This document shows, piece by piece, positions 1-5,501 of a stretch of DNA of 10,907 nucleotides (the stretch's first letter is position 1; each line of letters opens with the position of its first letter). Both the position numbers and the translations under genes were made by a program. Where the stretch lies: assembly GCA_963609805.1 (NCBI GenBank), contig CAVDLN010000057.1, positions 1 to 10,907 on the forward strand, in the 5' to 3' direction. The notes under the pieces are model-generated. The model saw only the letters and a program-made list of their open reading frames with translations. It searched no databases and was not told where the DNA came from. This DNA comes from CAMEON01 sp963609805 (GTDB lineage Bacteria; Bacillota; Clostridia; Oscillospirales; CAG-272).

Positions 1-16
1 GTATGATACCGGCTTT

Positions 17-50
17 ACAACAGTATGTTTATTTATAAACGCTCTGTTGT
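17..50. repeat. 34-bp interrupted dyad in AT-rich DNA
   Basis: ACAACAG (17-23) is matched by its exact reverse complement CTGTTGT (44-50). Nested inside, GTTTAT (27-32) is matched by ATAAAC (35-40), with a symmetric three-base mismatch between the two stems. This is seen directly. It could be an RNA hairpin or a DNA operator. It lies outside the glycosyltransferase operon, just past its terminator, and the gene it might belong to is not in the window. Confidence 0.6.
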
Positions 51-60
51 GCTGTGTAGT

Positions 61-100
61 AAAAAAAGAGAGCCGTCCCGCCGGGCGGCTCTCTTTTTTT
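61..100. terminator. Bidirectional intrinsic terminator
   Basis: GAGAGCCG (68-75) pairs with CGGCTCTC (86-93), with an inner CCC/GGG stem. Seven As precede the stem and seven Ts follow it, so either strand gives a GC stem followed by a U-tract. On the minus strand it ends the MATE-HD-glycosyltransferase operon, about 120 bases past the last stop codon. On the plus strand it would stop transcription entering from the left edge. Confidence 0.85.
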
Positions 101-220
101 ACTGATTTTTCTCTCCGCTGTATGGAATCTTCCCGCCGTTCCGAAGCTTCCGGAAAGCCGTACGCGGAGAGAGAGTTCGTGCGGAACTCTCCGCAGGGTG
201 TCGACTGCGCCCTCCGGGTG

Positions 221-1342
221 TCACCGCAGAAGAGCCGCGACCCGCCGGCGGCGTTTCACTTTCCTGCACCGTTCGGCTACAATACTCTCGACGGCGTCGA
301 CATCGGATTCCTCTATGGCCTTGCGCAGTCCTTCCGGCTTCAGCCTTACCAGATCCTCCTGCCGCGCCGCACCCTGCATTTCCGGCAGGCCGCAGACCCG
401 CTCTATTTCGTCTCTCAAAGCCTCCCGGGTGTACCTGCCGCTCAGGGCAAGCATTTCCAGCCAGGATGCGCAAATATGAATCAATTCGGCCGCCATGAGA
501 CGGTTCACGTTCTGCGGCATCGGGTACTGCGCCGCCAAATCCCGCTTGATGCGGAGCAGATTCAGAAAATCCTCCAGCATATACGGCATGAATCCGGAGG
601 TTCCGCCCCCGAACCGGTAGCAGTAAACGTTTTCCGGAACAATCACCAGCTTCTGCGTCATGGGCAGCAGCCGGAGCGTTACACTCAGATCCTCCCCCAT
701 AAACCGGACAACGGGCGGATGCTCCGATGCCCGCGTAATCAGTTCCGTTCTGTACAGTTTTGCATACAGGCACACCGGGTAATCCGAATAGCCGAAGCAA
801 CTCACATACAGCTCGGAAATAATCTCCTCGTTCGACAAGGTTCTGACCTTGCCGGAGGAAAAGCAGGGCGGAATATACCGATTCGGAATTCGGATTCCCC
901 GCCAATAGCGGCAGACTTTGCCGCACACGCAGTCCGCGTTTTCCCGCTCGGCTGCCGCCGCCAGCTTCTCCAAGGCCCGGCGCGGCAGTATGTCATCGGA
1001 ATCGCAAAAGCACAGGTATTCCGCCGCCTGCGCCCGCGGCGACAGAACGCCGGTCTTCCTTGCTTCCACGCAGCCCGCATTGGGCCGGTGAATCACGCTG
1101 ACTCTGGAATCCCGTTTTGCAAAGCGGTCGCATACCCGGCCGCTTTCATCCGTCGAGCCGTCATCCACCAGAATCAGCGCTATTTCACGGTGCGTCTGCG
1201 ACAGGATGGATTTAATGCACCTCGTCAGCTTGCTCTTTCCCGCATTATACACGGGAACGACAACCGCAATCTCCCGCCCGCATTCTCTTTTCCGTGCCGA
1301 CACTCCGGCATCCGGCTGTTTCGTACTTTCATCGTCAGGCAT
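221..1342 (-). CDS. Glycosyltransferase family 2 protein
   Basis: Predicted to transfer a sugar from a nucleotide-sugar donor to an unidentified acceptor, at the cytoplasmic side. The 373-residue product begins with a 24-residue lead-in and then a GT-A fold: VVVPVYNAG (28-36), VDDGSTD (59-65) for nucleotide binding, NAGCVEARKTGV (88-99), the metal-binding DSDD (114-117), and the putative catalytic base in GEDLS (216-220). A YCYR motif follows at 240-243. The basic tail (KVKRRRR) has no membrane segment, so this is a soluble or peripheral enzyme, unlike processive membrane GT2 enzymes. The start is supported by AGGGGAG (1354-1360) eleven bases upstream. It is the last gene of a minus-strand operon, 39 bases after the HD gene. 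Family assignment is secure; donor and acceptor cannot be read from the sequence, and no other glycan genes are in view. Confidence 0.88.
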   Translation of the reverse strand: MPDDESTKQPDAGVSARKRECGREIAVVVPVYNAGKSKLTRCIKSILSQTHREIALILVDDGSTDESGRVCDRFAKRDSRVSVIHRPNAGCVEARKTGVLSPRAQAAEYLCFCDSDDILPRRALEKLAAAAERENADCVCGKVCRYWRGIRIPNRYIPPCFSSGKVRTLSNEEIISELYVSCFGYSDYPVCLYAKLYRTELITRASEHPPVVRFMGEDLSVTLRLLPMTQKLVIVPENVYCYRFGGGTSGFMPYMLEDFLNLLRIKRDLAAQYPMPQNVNRLMAAELIHICASWLEMLALSGRYTREALRDEIERVCGLPEMQGAARQEDLVRLKPEGLRKAIEESDVDAVESIVAERCRKVKRRRRVAALLR

Positions 1343-1381
1343 ATGTGCGCGAACTCCCCTTTTGAATTGACTGCGGGCGTC

Positions 1382-1999
1382 TTACTTCTTCGGCGATCCC
1401 TCGCAGAAATACGCCGCCTCCATGTCCGCGGCGCACAGCGCGTACGCAAGCGGGAACATCTCCAGGGCCTTGCCCACGTTGCCGGGGTCGTCCGTTGCGG
1501 AAAATCCCATATGGTAGCGGATGGCGAACGCCTCGTCCCGCGTCAGCCGCATGTAGGCGGATATGATATATACCGACTTCTCCCCGTGTCCGTAGGGCAG
1601 ATTGTCTTCAATGGTATAGTAAGGAACCTGCTCCCACTTTCCCTGCTCGTTCTTGGCATTGCGGAAACTTGTCTTGTAAAAGTTGACCTTACAGAGATCA
1701 TGCAGCAGCGCCGCAATGGCAATGCTCTCCTCCGGATAGCTGATGCCGTACACTTCCTTCATGCGCGGGCGGGCAAGGATATCGCACAGGCAGTCATATA
1801 CATTCAGGCTGTGCCGGCACAGGCCGCCGGCATAGTTCCCGTGGTAGCGGGTAGACGCGGGGGCGGTGAAAAAATCGGTGCTCTCGAGATAGGCAAACAG
1901 TCTGTCCGCGCCGTCGCGCGTAATCGTGCTTTTATAGATTTCCGTGAATCGGCGGCGGTCCTCCGCGGCCCTCAGTTCCTGCGGGTTCAGTTCCGGCAT
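1382..1999 (-). CDS. Stand-alone HD-domain phosphohydrolase
   Basis: A 205-residue HD-superfamily protein, expected to be a metal-dependent phosphohydrolase acting on a nucleotide or phosphoester. The full ligand set is visible: H63 (GGLCRHSLNV), H100-D101 (LLHDLCKV), H138 (YGHGEKS), H163 (RYHMG) and D192 (AADMEAAY). The layout recalls the HD part of the YhaM exoribonuclease, but there is no OB-fold domain and the protein is much shorter. My recollection is that similar short proteins, with the PYGHGEKS stretch, occur in clostridia and their phages. The start follows AAAGGA (2011-2016) at about eleven bases. It lies 21 bases downstream of the MATE gene and 39 bases upstream of the glycosyltransferase, so the three are probably co-transcribed. 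The substrate is unknown. Confidence 0.82.
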   Translation of the reverse strand: MPELNPQELRAAEDRRRFTEIYKSTITRDGADRLFAYLESTDFFTAPASTRYHGNYAGGLCRHSLNVYDCLCDILARPRMKEVYGISYPEESIAIAALLHDLCKVNFYKTSFRNAKNEQGKWEQVPYYTIEDNLPYGHGEKSVYIISAYMRLTRDEAFAIRYHMGFSATDDPGNVGKALEMFPLAYALCAADMEAAYFCEGSPKK

Positions 2000-2020
2000 A
2001 AGATGTTTCTTCCTTTCGTT

Positions 2021-3403
2021 TCAATGTTCGGTGACTGCCGATGCGGCCTTCCGCCGCATGAGCGCGCGGCAGGTGACAATGCAGCAGCTGTAGTGGACGG
2101 CGGCGGTGATAAACCAGGAGATGGGGTAGCTGACGTACAGCACAAAGATGTTGCCCGGGAACTCGGGGCAGACGGTGGCAATCCACACAATGCGGAACAC
2201 GCAGGAGCCGACCAGCGAAACGATCATGGGCCGGAATGTCTCCCCCATGCCGCGCATGATGCCGCACCCGACTTCCATCAGCCCGCAGAGGAAATAGGTC
2301 GTCCCCATGATCATGAGGCGTTTCATGCCTGCCTCCACCACGGCGTCCTTGCTCTCACCGGTTGCGAATATCAGCAAAAGCTTATCCCCGAACACAACGA
2401 GAACGGCGCCCAGCGACAGCCCGATGGCCGTCACAAGTCCCACGCACGTAAAGGATATTTTCTTGATGCGCTCATAGGTTCCCGCACCGACGTTCTGTCC
2501 GACAAAGGTCAGGGCAGCCGTATAGACGGAATTCATGGCAGTGTACAGAAATCCGTCCAGATTGCTGGCGGCGGCATTGCCCGCCACGACATACGTCCCG
2601 TATCCGTTTATGGTAGACTGAATGATGACGTTGGACAGGGAGAACAGCGTGCCTTGGAGCCCGGCGGGAAGCCCGACGAGAATCATCTTTTTCAGGCGTT
2701 CCCCGTCCAGTGCAAGACCTGTCACACGGCAGCAGCTCTCCTCCCGGAGCATGAATATCAGGATGGCGGCGGCAGCTATGTACTGTGACACCGCCGTTGC
2801 GATGCCGACGCCCAGCGCGCCCAGGTGGAACACGGCCACCATAAGAATATTCAGACCGACATTGGCGACGCCGGAAATCGCAAGGAAAATCAGCGGATGG
2901 CGGGTGTCGCCGTTGGATCTCTGAATGGAGGCAAGGTAATTGTACAGCAGGCAACCCGGCATGCCGACAAAGTATGCCTTCATATAGGGAATGGCGCTCG
3001 GCAGGATATCGTCGGTCGTGCCCATCAGGCGAAGCAGCGGCTCTGCCATAAAGAAACCGAACAGCCCGACCGCCACGCCGCCGATCAGCGACACGGTCAG
3101 GGCGGTATCCGCCAGACGGCGCACCGCCTCATAGCGTTTGGCGCCGATATCCTGCGCGGCAATAACGCCCGCGCCGACCGAAAGGCCCATGAACAGATTG
3201 ACAATCAGGTTTATCAGGGCACCGCAGCTTCCGACGGCTCCCACCTCAATCTGGGAATCCGCTCCGCCGAACTGCCCGACAACCGCCAGGTCGGAGGCAT
3301 TGAACAGCAGCTGCAGTATGCCCGTTGCCATAACGGGCAGGGTGAACAGAATCATCCGCCCCAGAATGGGGCCCTCGGTCATGTTGATCTGCTTCTTAGC
3401 CAT
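2021..3403 (-). CDS. MATE family efflux transporter
   Basis: A 460-residue integral membrane protein of the multidrug and toxic compound extrusion family, expected to export cationic or aromatic compounds driven by Na+ or H+. The first half starts at LPVMATGILQLLFNASD (22-38) and carries the typical QRSNGDTRHPL loop (161-171). The second half starts at VGLPAGLQ (243-250) and carries the counterpart GQNVGAG (302-308). Alternating hydrophobic stretches fit the usual 12 helices, and the length is normal. I start it at 3403 (MAKKQ). An in-frame ATG at 3481 lies at the predicted transcription start, so it would have no ribosome site. The site for 3403 (GGAGAGAGG) is rather distant, and M8 at 3382 is an alternative. 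It is the first gene of the operon with the HD and glycosyltransferase genes. The substrate cannot be told. Confidence 0.9.
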   Translation of the reverse strand: MAKKQINMTEGPILGRMILFTLPVMATGILQLLFNASDLAVVGQFGGADSQIEVGAVGSCGALINLIVNLFMGLSVGAGVIAAQDIGAKRYEAVRRLADTALTVSLIGGVAVGLFGFFMAEPLLRLMGTTDDILPSAIPYMKAYFVGMPGCLLYNYLASIQRSNGDTRHPLIFLAISGVANVGLNILMVAVFHLGALGVGIATAVSQYIAAAAILIFMLREESCCRVTGLALDGERLKKMILVGLPAGLQGTLFSLSNVIIQSTINGYGTYVVAGNAAASNLDGFLYTAMNSVYTAALTFVGQNVGAGTYERIKKISFTCVGLVTAIGLSLGAVLVVFGDKLLLIFATGESKDAVVEAGMKRLMIMGTTYFLCGLMEVGCGIMRGMGETFRPMIVSLVGSCVFRIVWIATVCPEFPGNIFVLYVSYPISWFITAAVHYSCCIVTCRALMRRKAASAVTEH

Positions 3404-3428
3404 ATTGCGATCTTGTCTACCTCTCTCC

Positions 3429-3442
3429 GTAATCGGTAATCG
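3429..3442. repeat. Tandem heptamer, two copies
   Basis: GTAATCG occurs twice back to back (3429-3435 and 3436-3442), inside the untranslated leader of the MATE gene. The unit length is the same as the two tandem pairs in the opposite nifS leader, although the sequence differs. Confidence 0.7.
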
Positions 3443-3450
3443 TACACCCG

Positions 3451-3474
3451 AAAAAAGCCGGACTGCACATCCGG
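3451..3474 (-). terminator. Terminator-like hairpin in the MATE leader
   Basis: Read on the minus strand, CCGGAT (3474-3469) pairs with GTCCGG (3463-3458), including one G-U pair, around a five-base loop. One C and six Ts follow. The hairpin starts about ten bases after the predicted transcription start and about 50 bases before the MATE start codon. It therefore lies where an attenuator would act. The stem is short, so efficiency is uncertain. Confidence 0.5.
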
Positions 3475-3490
3475 TCTGCATTTCACATCA

Positions 3491-3519
3491 ATTATACAAC
3501 CATCCGCCGGCAAAGTCAA
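3491..3519 (-). promoter_or_regulatory. Sigma-A promoter of the MATE operon
   Basis: On the minus strand TTGACT (3519-3514) and TATAAT (3496-3491) are separated by exactly 17 bases: five of six and six of six matches to consensus. Transcription should start near 3484, giving a leader of about 80 bases before the MATE start at 3403. This placement is the main reason to reject the longer reading frame that starts at 3481. Confidence 0.85.
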
Positions 3520-3535
3520 GGGGCACCGCGGACAT

Positions 3536-3578
3536 TTCCGCCGCGTTGTCCGTGCGGCACGGAGGGAATGCGGCGGAA
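3536..3578. repeat. Nested dyad between divergent promoters
   Basis: TTCCGCCGC (3536-3544) is perfectly matched by GCGGCGGAA (3570-3578). Inside, TCCGTG (3549-3554) pairs with CACGGA (3558-3563) around CGG. On the plus strand it is followed by five Ts (3579-3583), so it could terminate plus-strand transcription entering from the MATE side. It could equally be a protein-binding dyad. It lies between the -35 elements of the two promoters. Confidence 0.6.
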
Positions 3579-3609
3579 TTTTTCCGGGCATCAAAAGATT
3601 TCGTCAAAT

Positions 3610-3643
3610 TCCTATTGACAAGGTAGGATATTGGTGCTATAAT
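3610..3643 (+). promoter_or_regulatory. Consensus sigma-A promoter of nifS-iscU with overlapping dyad
   Basis: TTGACA (3615-3620) and TATAAT (3638-3643) are both perfect, with a 17-base spacer. Transcription should start near 3650. A small inverted repeat, TCCTA (3610-3614) and TAGGA (3624-3628) with nine bases between, straddles the -35 box. A repressor bound there would block polymerase. A promoter this strong is usually held down by a regulator, but no regulator gene is in the window. Confidence 0.85.
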
Positions 3644-3659
3644 GACGGCGCAAGGAAAA

Positions 3660-3689
3660 CAGTGAGCAGTGAGTATGTGCAATGTGCAA
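3660..3689. repeat. Degenerate tandem heptamer cluster in the nifS leader
   Basis: CAGTGAG is repeated back to back (3660-3666, 3667-3673), and TGTGCAA is repeated back to back (3676-3682, 3683-3689). The two units resemble each other in phase (CAGTGAG, CAATGTG), so this looks like one decaying array of seven-base units. It is transcribed as part of the nifS leader, 60-90 bases before the start codon. Confidence 0.7.
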
Positions 3690-3749
3690 ACCGGGACAGA
3701 ATCTGCGTGCGGGTATTTCAAACCGCAGGGAAGGAAATAGGACGTCACT

Positions 3750-4973
3750 ATGAACGGAACGGAAAACGTGCGGCGCGTGTACGCCGACAACGCCGCCACA
3801 ACCGCCATGAGCGGGGCGGCAACGGAAAAGATGGTGTGGGCACTGAAAAACATGTACGGGAATCCGTCCAGCCTGCACACGCTCGGTCAGGAAGCCAAGG
3901 TCTGTCTGGAGGAGGCGCGCTCCGCCGTCGCGGCCTGCCTCGGCGCCGCCGATCCACGCGAAATCATCTTTACCTCGGGCGGGAGTGAATCGGACAATAC
4001 CGCCATCCGCTCGGCGGCGTACCTCGGCGCGAAAAAGGGAAAGCGCCACCTGATTTCCACCGCCTTTGAGCACCACGCCGTTCTGCACACGCTGGACGCC
4101 CTGAAAAAGGAGGGCTTTGAGGTCACGCTGCTGCCCGTCTCCCCGGACGGGTTTGTCACTGCCGGACAGGTGAGGGCCGCCATCCGTCCGGACACGGCGC
4201 TGGTATCCGTCATGTACGCCAACAACGAAATCGGAACGGTACAGCCCATCCGGGAAATCGGGGCGGTCTGCCGTGCCGCAGGCGTGGTCTTTCATACGGA
4301 TGCGGTACAGGCCGTCGGACATATTCCCGTGGACGTGCAGGCTGATTGTGTGGACATGCTGTCGCTGTCGGCTCATAAGTTTCACGGCCCCAAGGGTGTG
4401 GGGGTTCTGTATGTGCGGCGCGGCATTCCGCTGATTCCGCTCATCCGCGGCGGAGCGCAGGAGCGGAATCTCCGTGCGGGAACGGAAAATCTCCCTTCCG
4501 TCCTTGCCATGGCGGCAGCGCTGGAGGAGGCGGTCGGCGGACAGCGTGAACACATGCGGCAGGTGTCGCGGCTGCGTGACCGTCTGATCGACGGCATTCT
4601 CGCCATCCCGCACACCGTGCTCAACGGGACGGCTCTGCGGGACGAGGCGCACAGGCTTCCCGGCACCGTAAACGTCTGCGTGGAGGGAATCGAAGGGGAA
4701 TCGCTGCTGCTGCGGCTGGATCTTGCCGGCATATGCGCCTCCTCCGGGTCGGCCTGTACGTCCGGCTCTCTGGAGCCGAGCCATGTCCTGCTTGCCATCG
4801 GGCGTCCCGCGGAAATCGCGCACGGTTCCCTGCGGCTGTCGCTGTCCGAATTCAACACGGAGGAGGACGTTGACCTCATTCTGGAAAAGCTGCCCGGTAT
4901 TGTCGCCGCACTGCGGGACATGTCCCCCGTGTGGGAGGATCTGGAAAGCGGGAAGCTGCCGCACACCATCTGA
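3750..4973 (+). CDS. nifS: Cysteine desulfurase, NifS/IscS type
   Basis: A pyridoxal-phosphate enzyme that removes sulfur from L-cysteine as a protein persulfide and hands it to an iron-sulfur scaffold; cytoplasmic dimer in this family. The 407 residues contain YADNAATT (11-18), TSGGSE (75-80), the cofactor-stacking H108 in AFEHHAVL, D184 and Q187 (HTDAVQ), the Schiff-base lysine K210 (SLSAHKFHGPKG), RAGTENL (242-248), and the catalytic C336 in the long flexible loop SSGSACTSGS. That loop places it in group I (NifS/IscS), not group II (SufS). The start has AGGA (3739-3742) seven bases upstream. The scaffold gene follows 26 bases later under the same promoter. Besides cluster assembly it may serve tRNA thiolation. 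nifS and iscS cannot be told apart by name here. Confidence 0.95.
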   Translation: MNGTENVRRVYADNAATTAMSGAATEKMVWALKNMYGNPSSLHTLGQEAKVCLEEARSAVAACLGAADPREIIFTSGGSESDNTAIRSAAYLGAKKGKRHLISTAFEHHAVLHTLDALKKEGFEVTLLPVSPDGFVTAGQVRAAIRPDTALVSVMYANNEIGTVQPIREIGAVCRAAGVVFHTDAVQAVGHIPVDVQADCVDMLSLSAHKFHGPKGVGVLYVRRGIPLIPLIRGGAQERNLRAGTENLPSVLAMAAALEEAVGGQREHMRQVSRLRDRLIDGILAIPHTVLNGTALRDEAHRLPGTVNVCVEGIEGESLLLRLDLAGICASSGSACTSGSLEPSHVLLAIGRPAEIAHGSLRLSLSEFNTEEDVDLILEKLPGIVAALRDMSPVWEDLESGKLPHTI

Positions 4974-4999
4974 GAAAATTGCGAAAGGAGAAACAACCT

Positions 5000-5437
5000 A
5001 TGCTGTACAGCGAAAAAGTAATGGATCATTTCCGGAATCCCCGCAACGTCGGGAAAATGGACGATGCGGACGGGATCGGGGAGGTCGGAAACGCCGTCTG
5101 CGGCGATATCATGAAGATGTATATCAAAGTGAAGGACGGCATCATCACCGATGTCAAATTCAACACCTTCGGCTGCGGTTCCGCCATTGCGACCTCCTCC
5201 ATGGCCACCGAAATGATAAAGGGAAAGCCGATAGAGGAGGCTCTCAAGCTGTCCAACAAGGCGGTTGCCGAGGCGCTGGACGGTCTGCCGCCCGTCAAGA
5301 TGCACTGCTCCGTGCTGGCGGAGGAGGCGGTGCGCGCCGCCGTCCGGGATTACTACGACCGTCACGGCATTGCCTACAACCCGGAGGATTTCTGCTCCGG
5401 CGACTGCGCCTGCTGCCATGCGCACGACCAAACGTAA
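5000..5437 (+). CDS. iscU: Iron-sulfur cluster scaffold, IscU/NifU N-terminal type
   Basis: The scaffold on which NifS-delivered sulfur and iron are built into a cluster. The 145-residue product has the three ligand cysteines of the family, C34 (NAVCGD), C59 (FGCGSA) and C103 (MHCSVLAEEA), and D36, the aspartate that makes the bound cluster labile. It keeps the LPPVK motif (96-100), which in E. coli IscU is the docking site for chaperone HscA. It lacks the central and C-terminal NifU domains. Instead it ends in a short tail with four extra cysteines and two histidines (C132, C136, C138, C139, H140, H142). The start at 5000 is fixed by AAAGGAG (4984-4990) nine bases upstream; a longer in-frame start inside nifS is not supported. 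Co-transcribed with nifS and ended by a strong terminator. Confidence 0.93.
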   Translation: MLYSEKVMDHFRNPRNVGKMDDADGIGEVGNAVCGDIMKMYIKVKDGIITDVKFNTFGCGSAIATSSMATEMIKGKPIEEALKLSNKAVAEALDGLPPVKMHCSVLAEEAVRAAVRDYYDRHGIAYNPEDFCSGDCACCHAHDQT

Positions 5438-5454
5438 ATCAGTCCTTTTCAAAC

Positions 5455-5500
5455 AGAACCGCGCCCCGGCGAAATGTCGGGGCGCGGTTCTCTCTTTTTT
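5455..5500 (+). terminator. Intrinsic terminator of nifS-iscU
   Basis: A perfect 14-bp stem, 5455-5468 with 5478-5491, rich in GC and closed by a nine-base loop, is followed on the plus strand by a T-rich run ending in six Ts. It lies 17 bases past the iscU stop. On the minus strand it follows the mfd stop at once, but the trailing sequence has only a TGTTT run, so it would be weaker for mfd. Confidence 0.9.
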
Positions 5501-5501
5501 C

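Larger units (their letters stand above)
3404..3749. promoter_or_regulatory. Divergent intergenic region, MATE operon / nifS-iscU
   Basis: This 346-base gene-free stretch contains, from left to right: the MATE leader with a tandem heptamer (3429-3442) and a terminator-like hairpin (3451-3474), the MATE promoter (3491-3519), a 43-bp nested dyad (3536-3578), the nifS promoter (3615-3643), and the nifS leader with further tandem heptamers (3660-3689) and a weak hairpin (3708-3727). No convincing open reading frame fills it. Confidence 0.8.

Noticed and set aside
171..191. Eight-bp hairpin (GAGAGTTC/GAACTCTC) just past the glycosyltransferase stop as a second terminator
   Set aside because: No U-tract follows on either strand; the real terminator is at 61-100.
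47..2788. 913-codon open frame on the plus strand
   Set aside because: It lies antisense to three recognisable genes. Its composition (rich in R, H, G, Q) is that of a shadow frame in GC-rich DNA, it shows no domain, and a terminator sits inside its first codons.
3404..3481. 26-residue N-terminal extension of the MATE protein from an ATG at 3481
   Set aside because: The ATG lies about three bases from the predicted transcription start, has no ribosome site, and the extension is not membrane-like.
3612..4964. 450-codon minus-strand frame opposite nifS
   Set aside because: Antisense shadow of a clear cysteine desulfurase gene; no family motif, and it runs through the nifS promoter.
4931..4999. 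Longer IscU start inside nifS
   Set aside because: The AAAGGAG site nine bases before 5000 and the normal IscU N-terminus MLYSEKVMDHFRNPRNVG fix the start at 5000.
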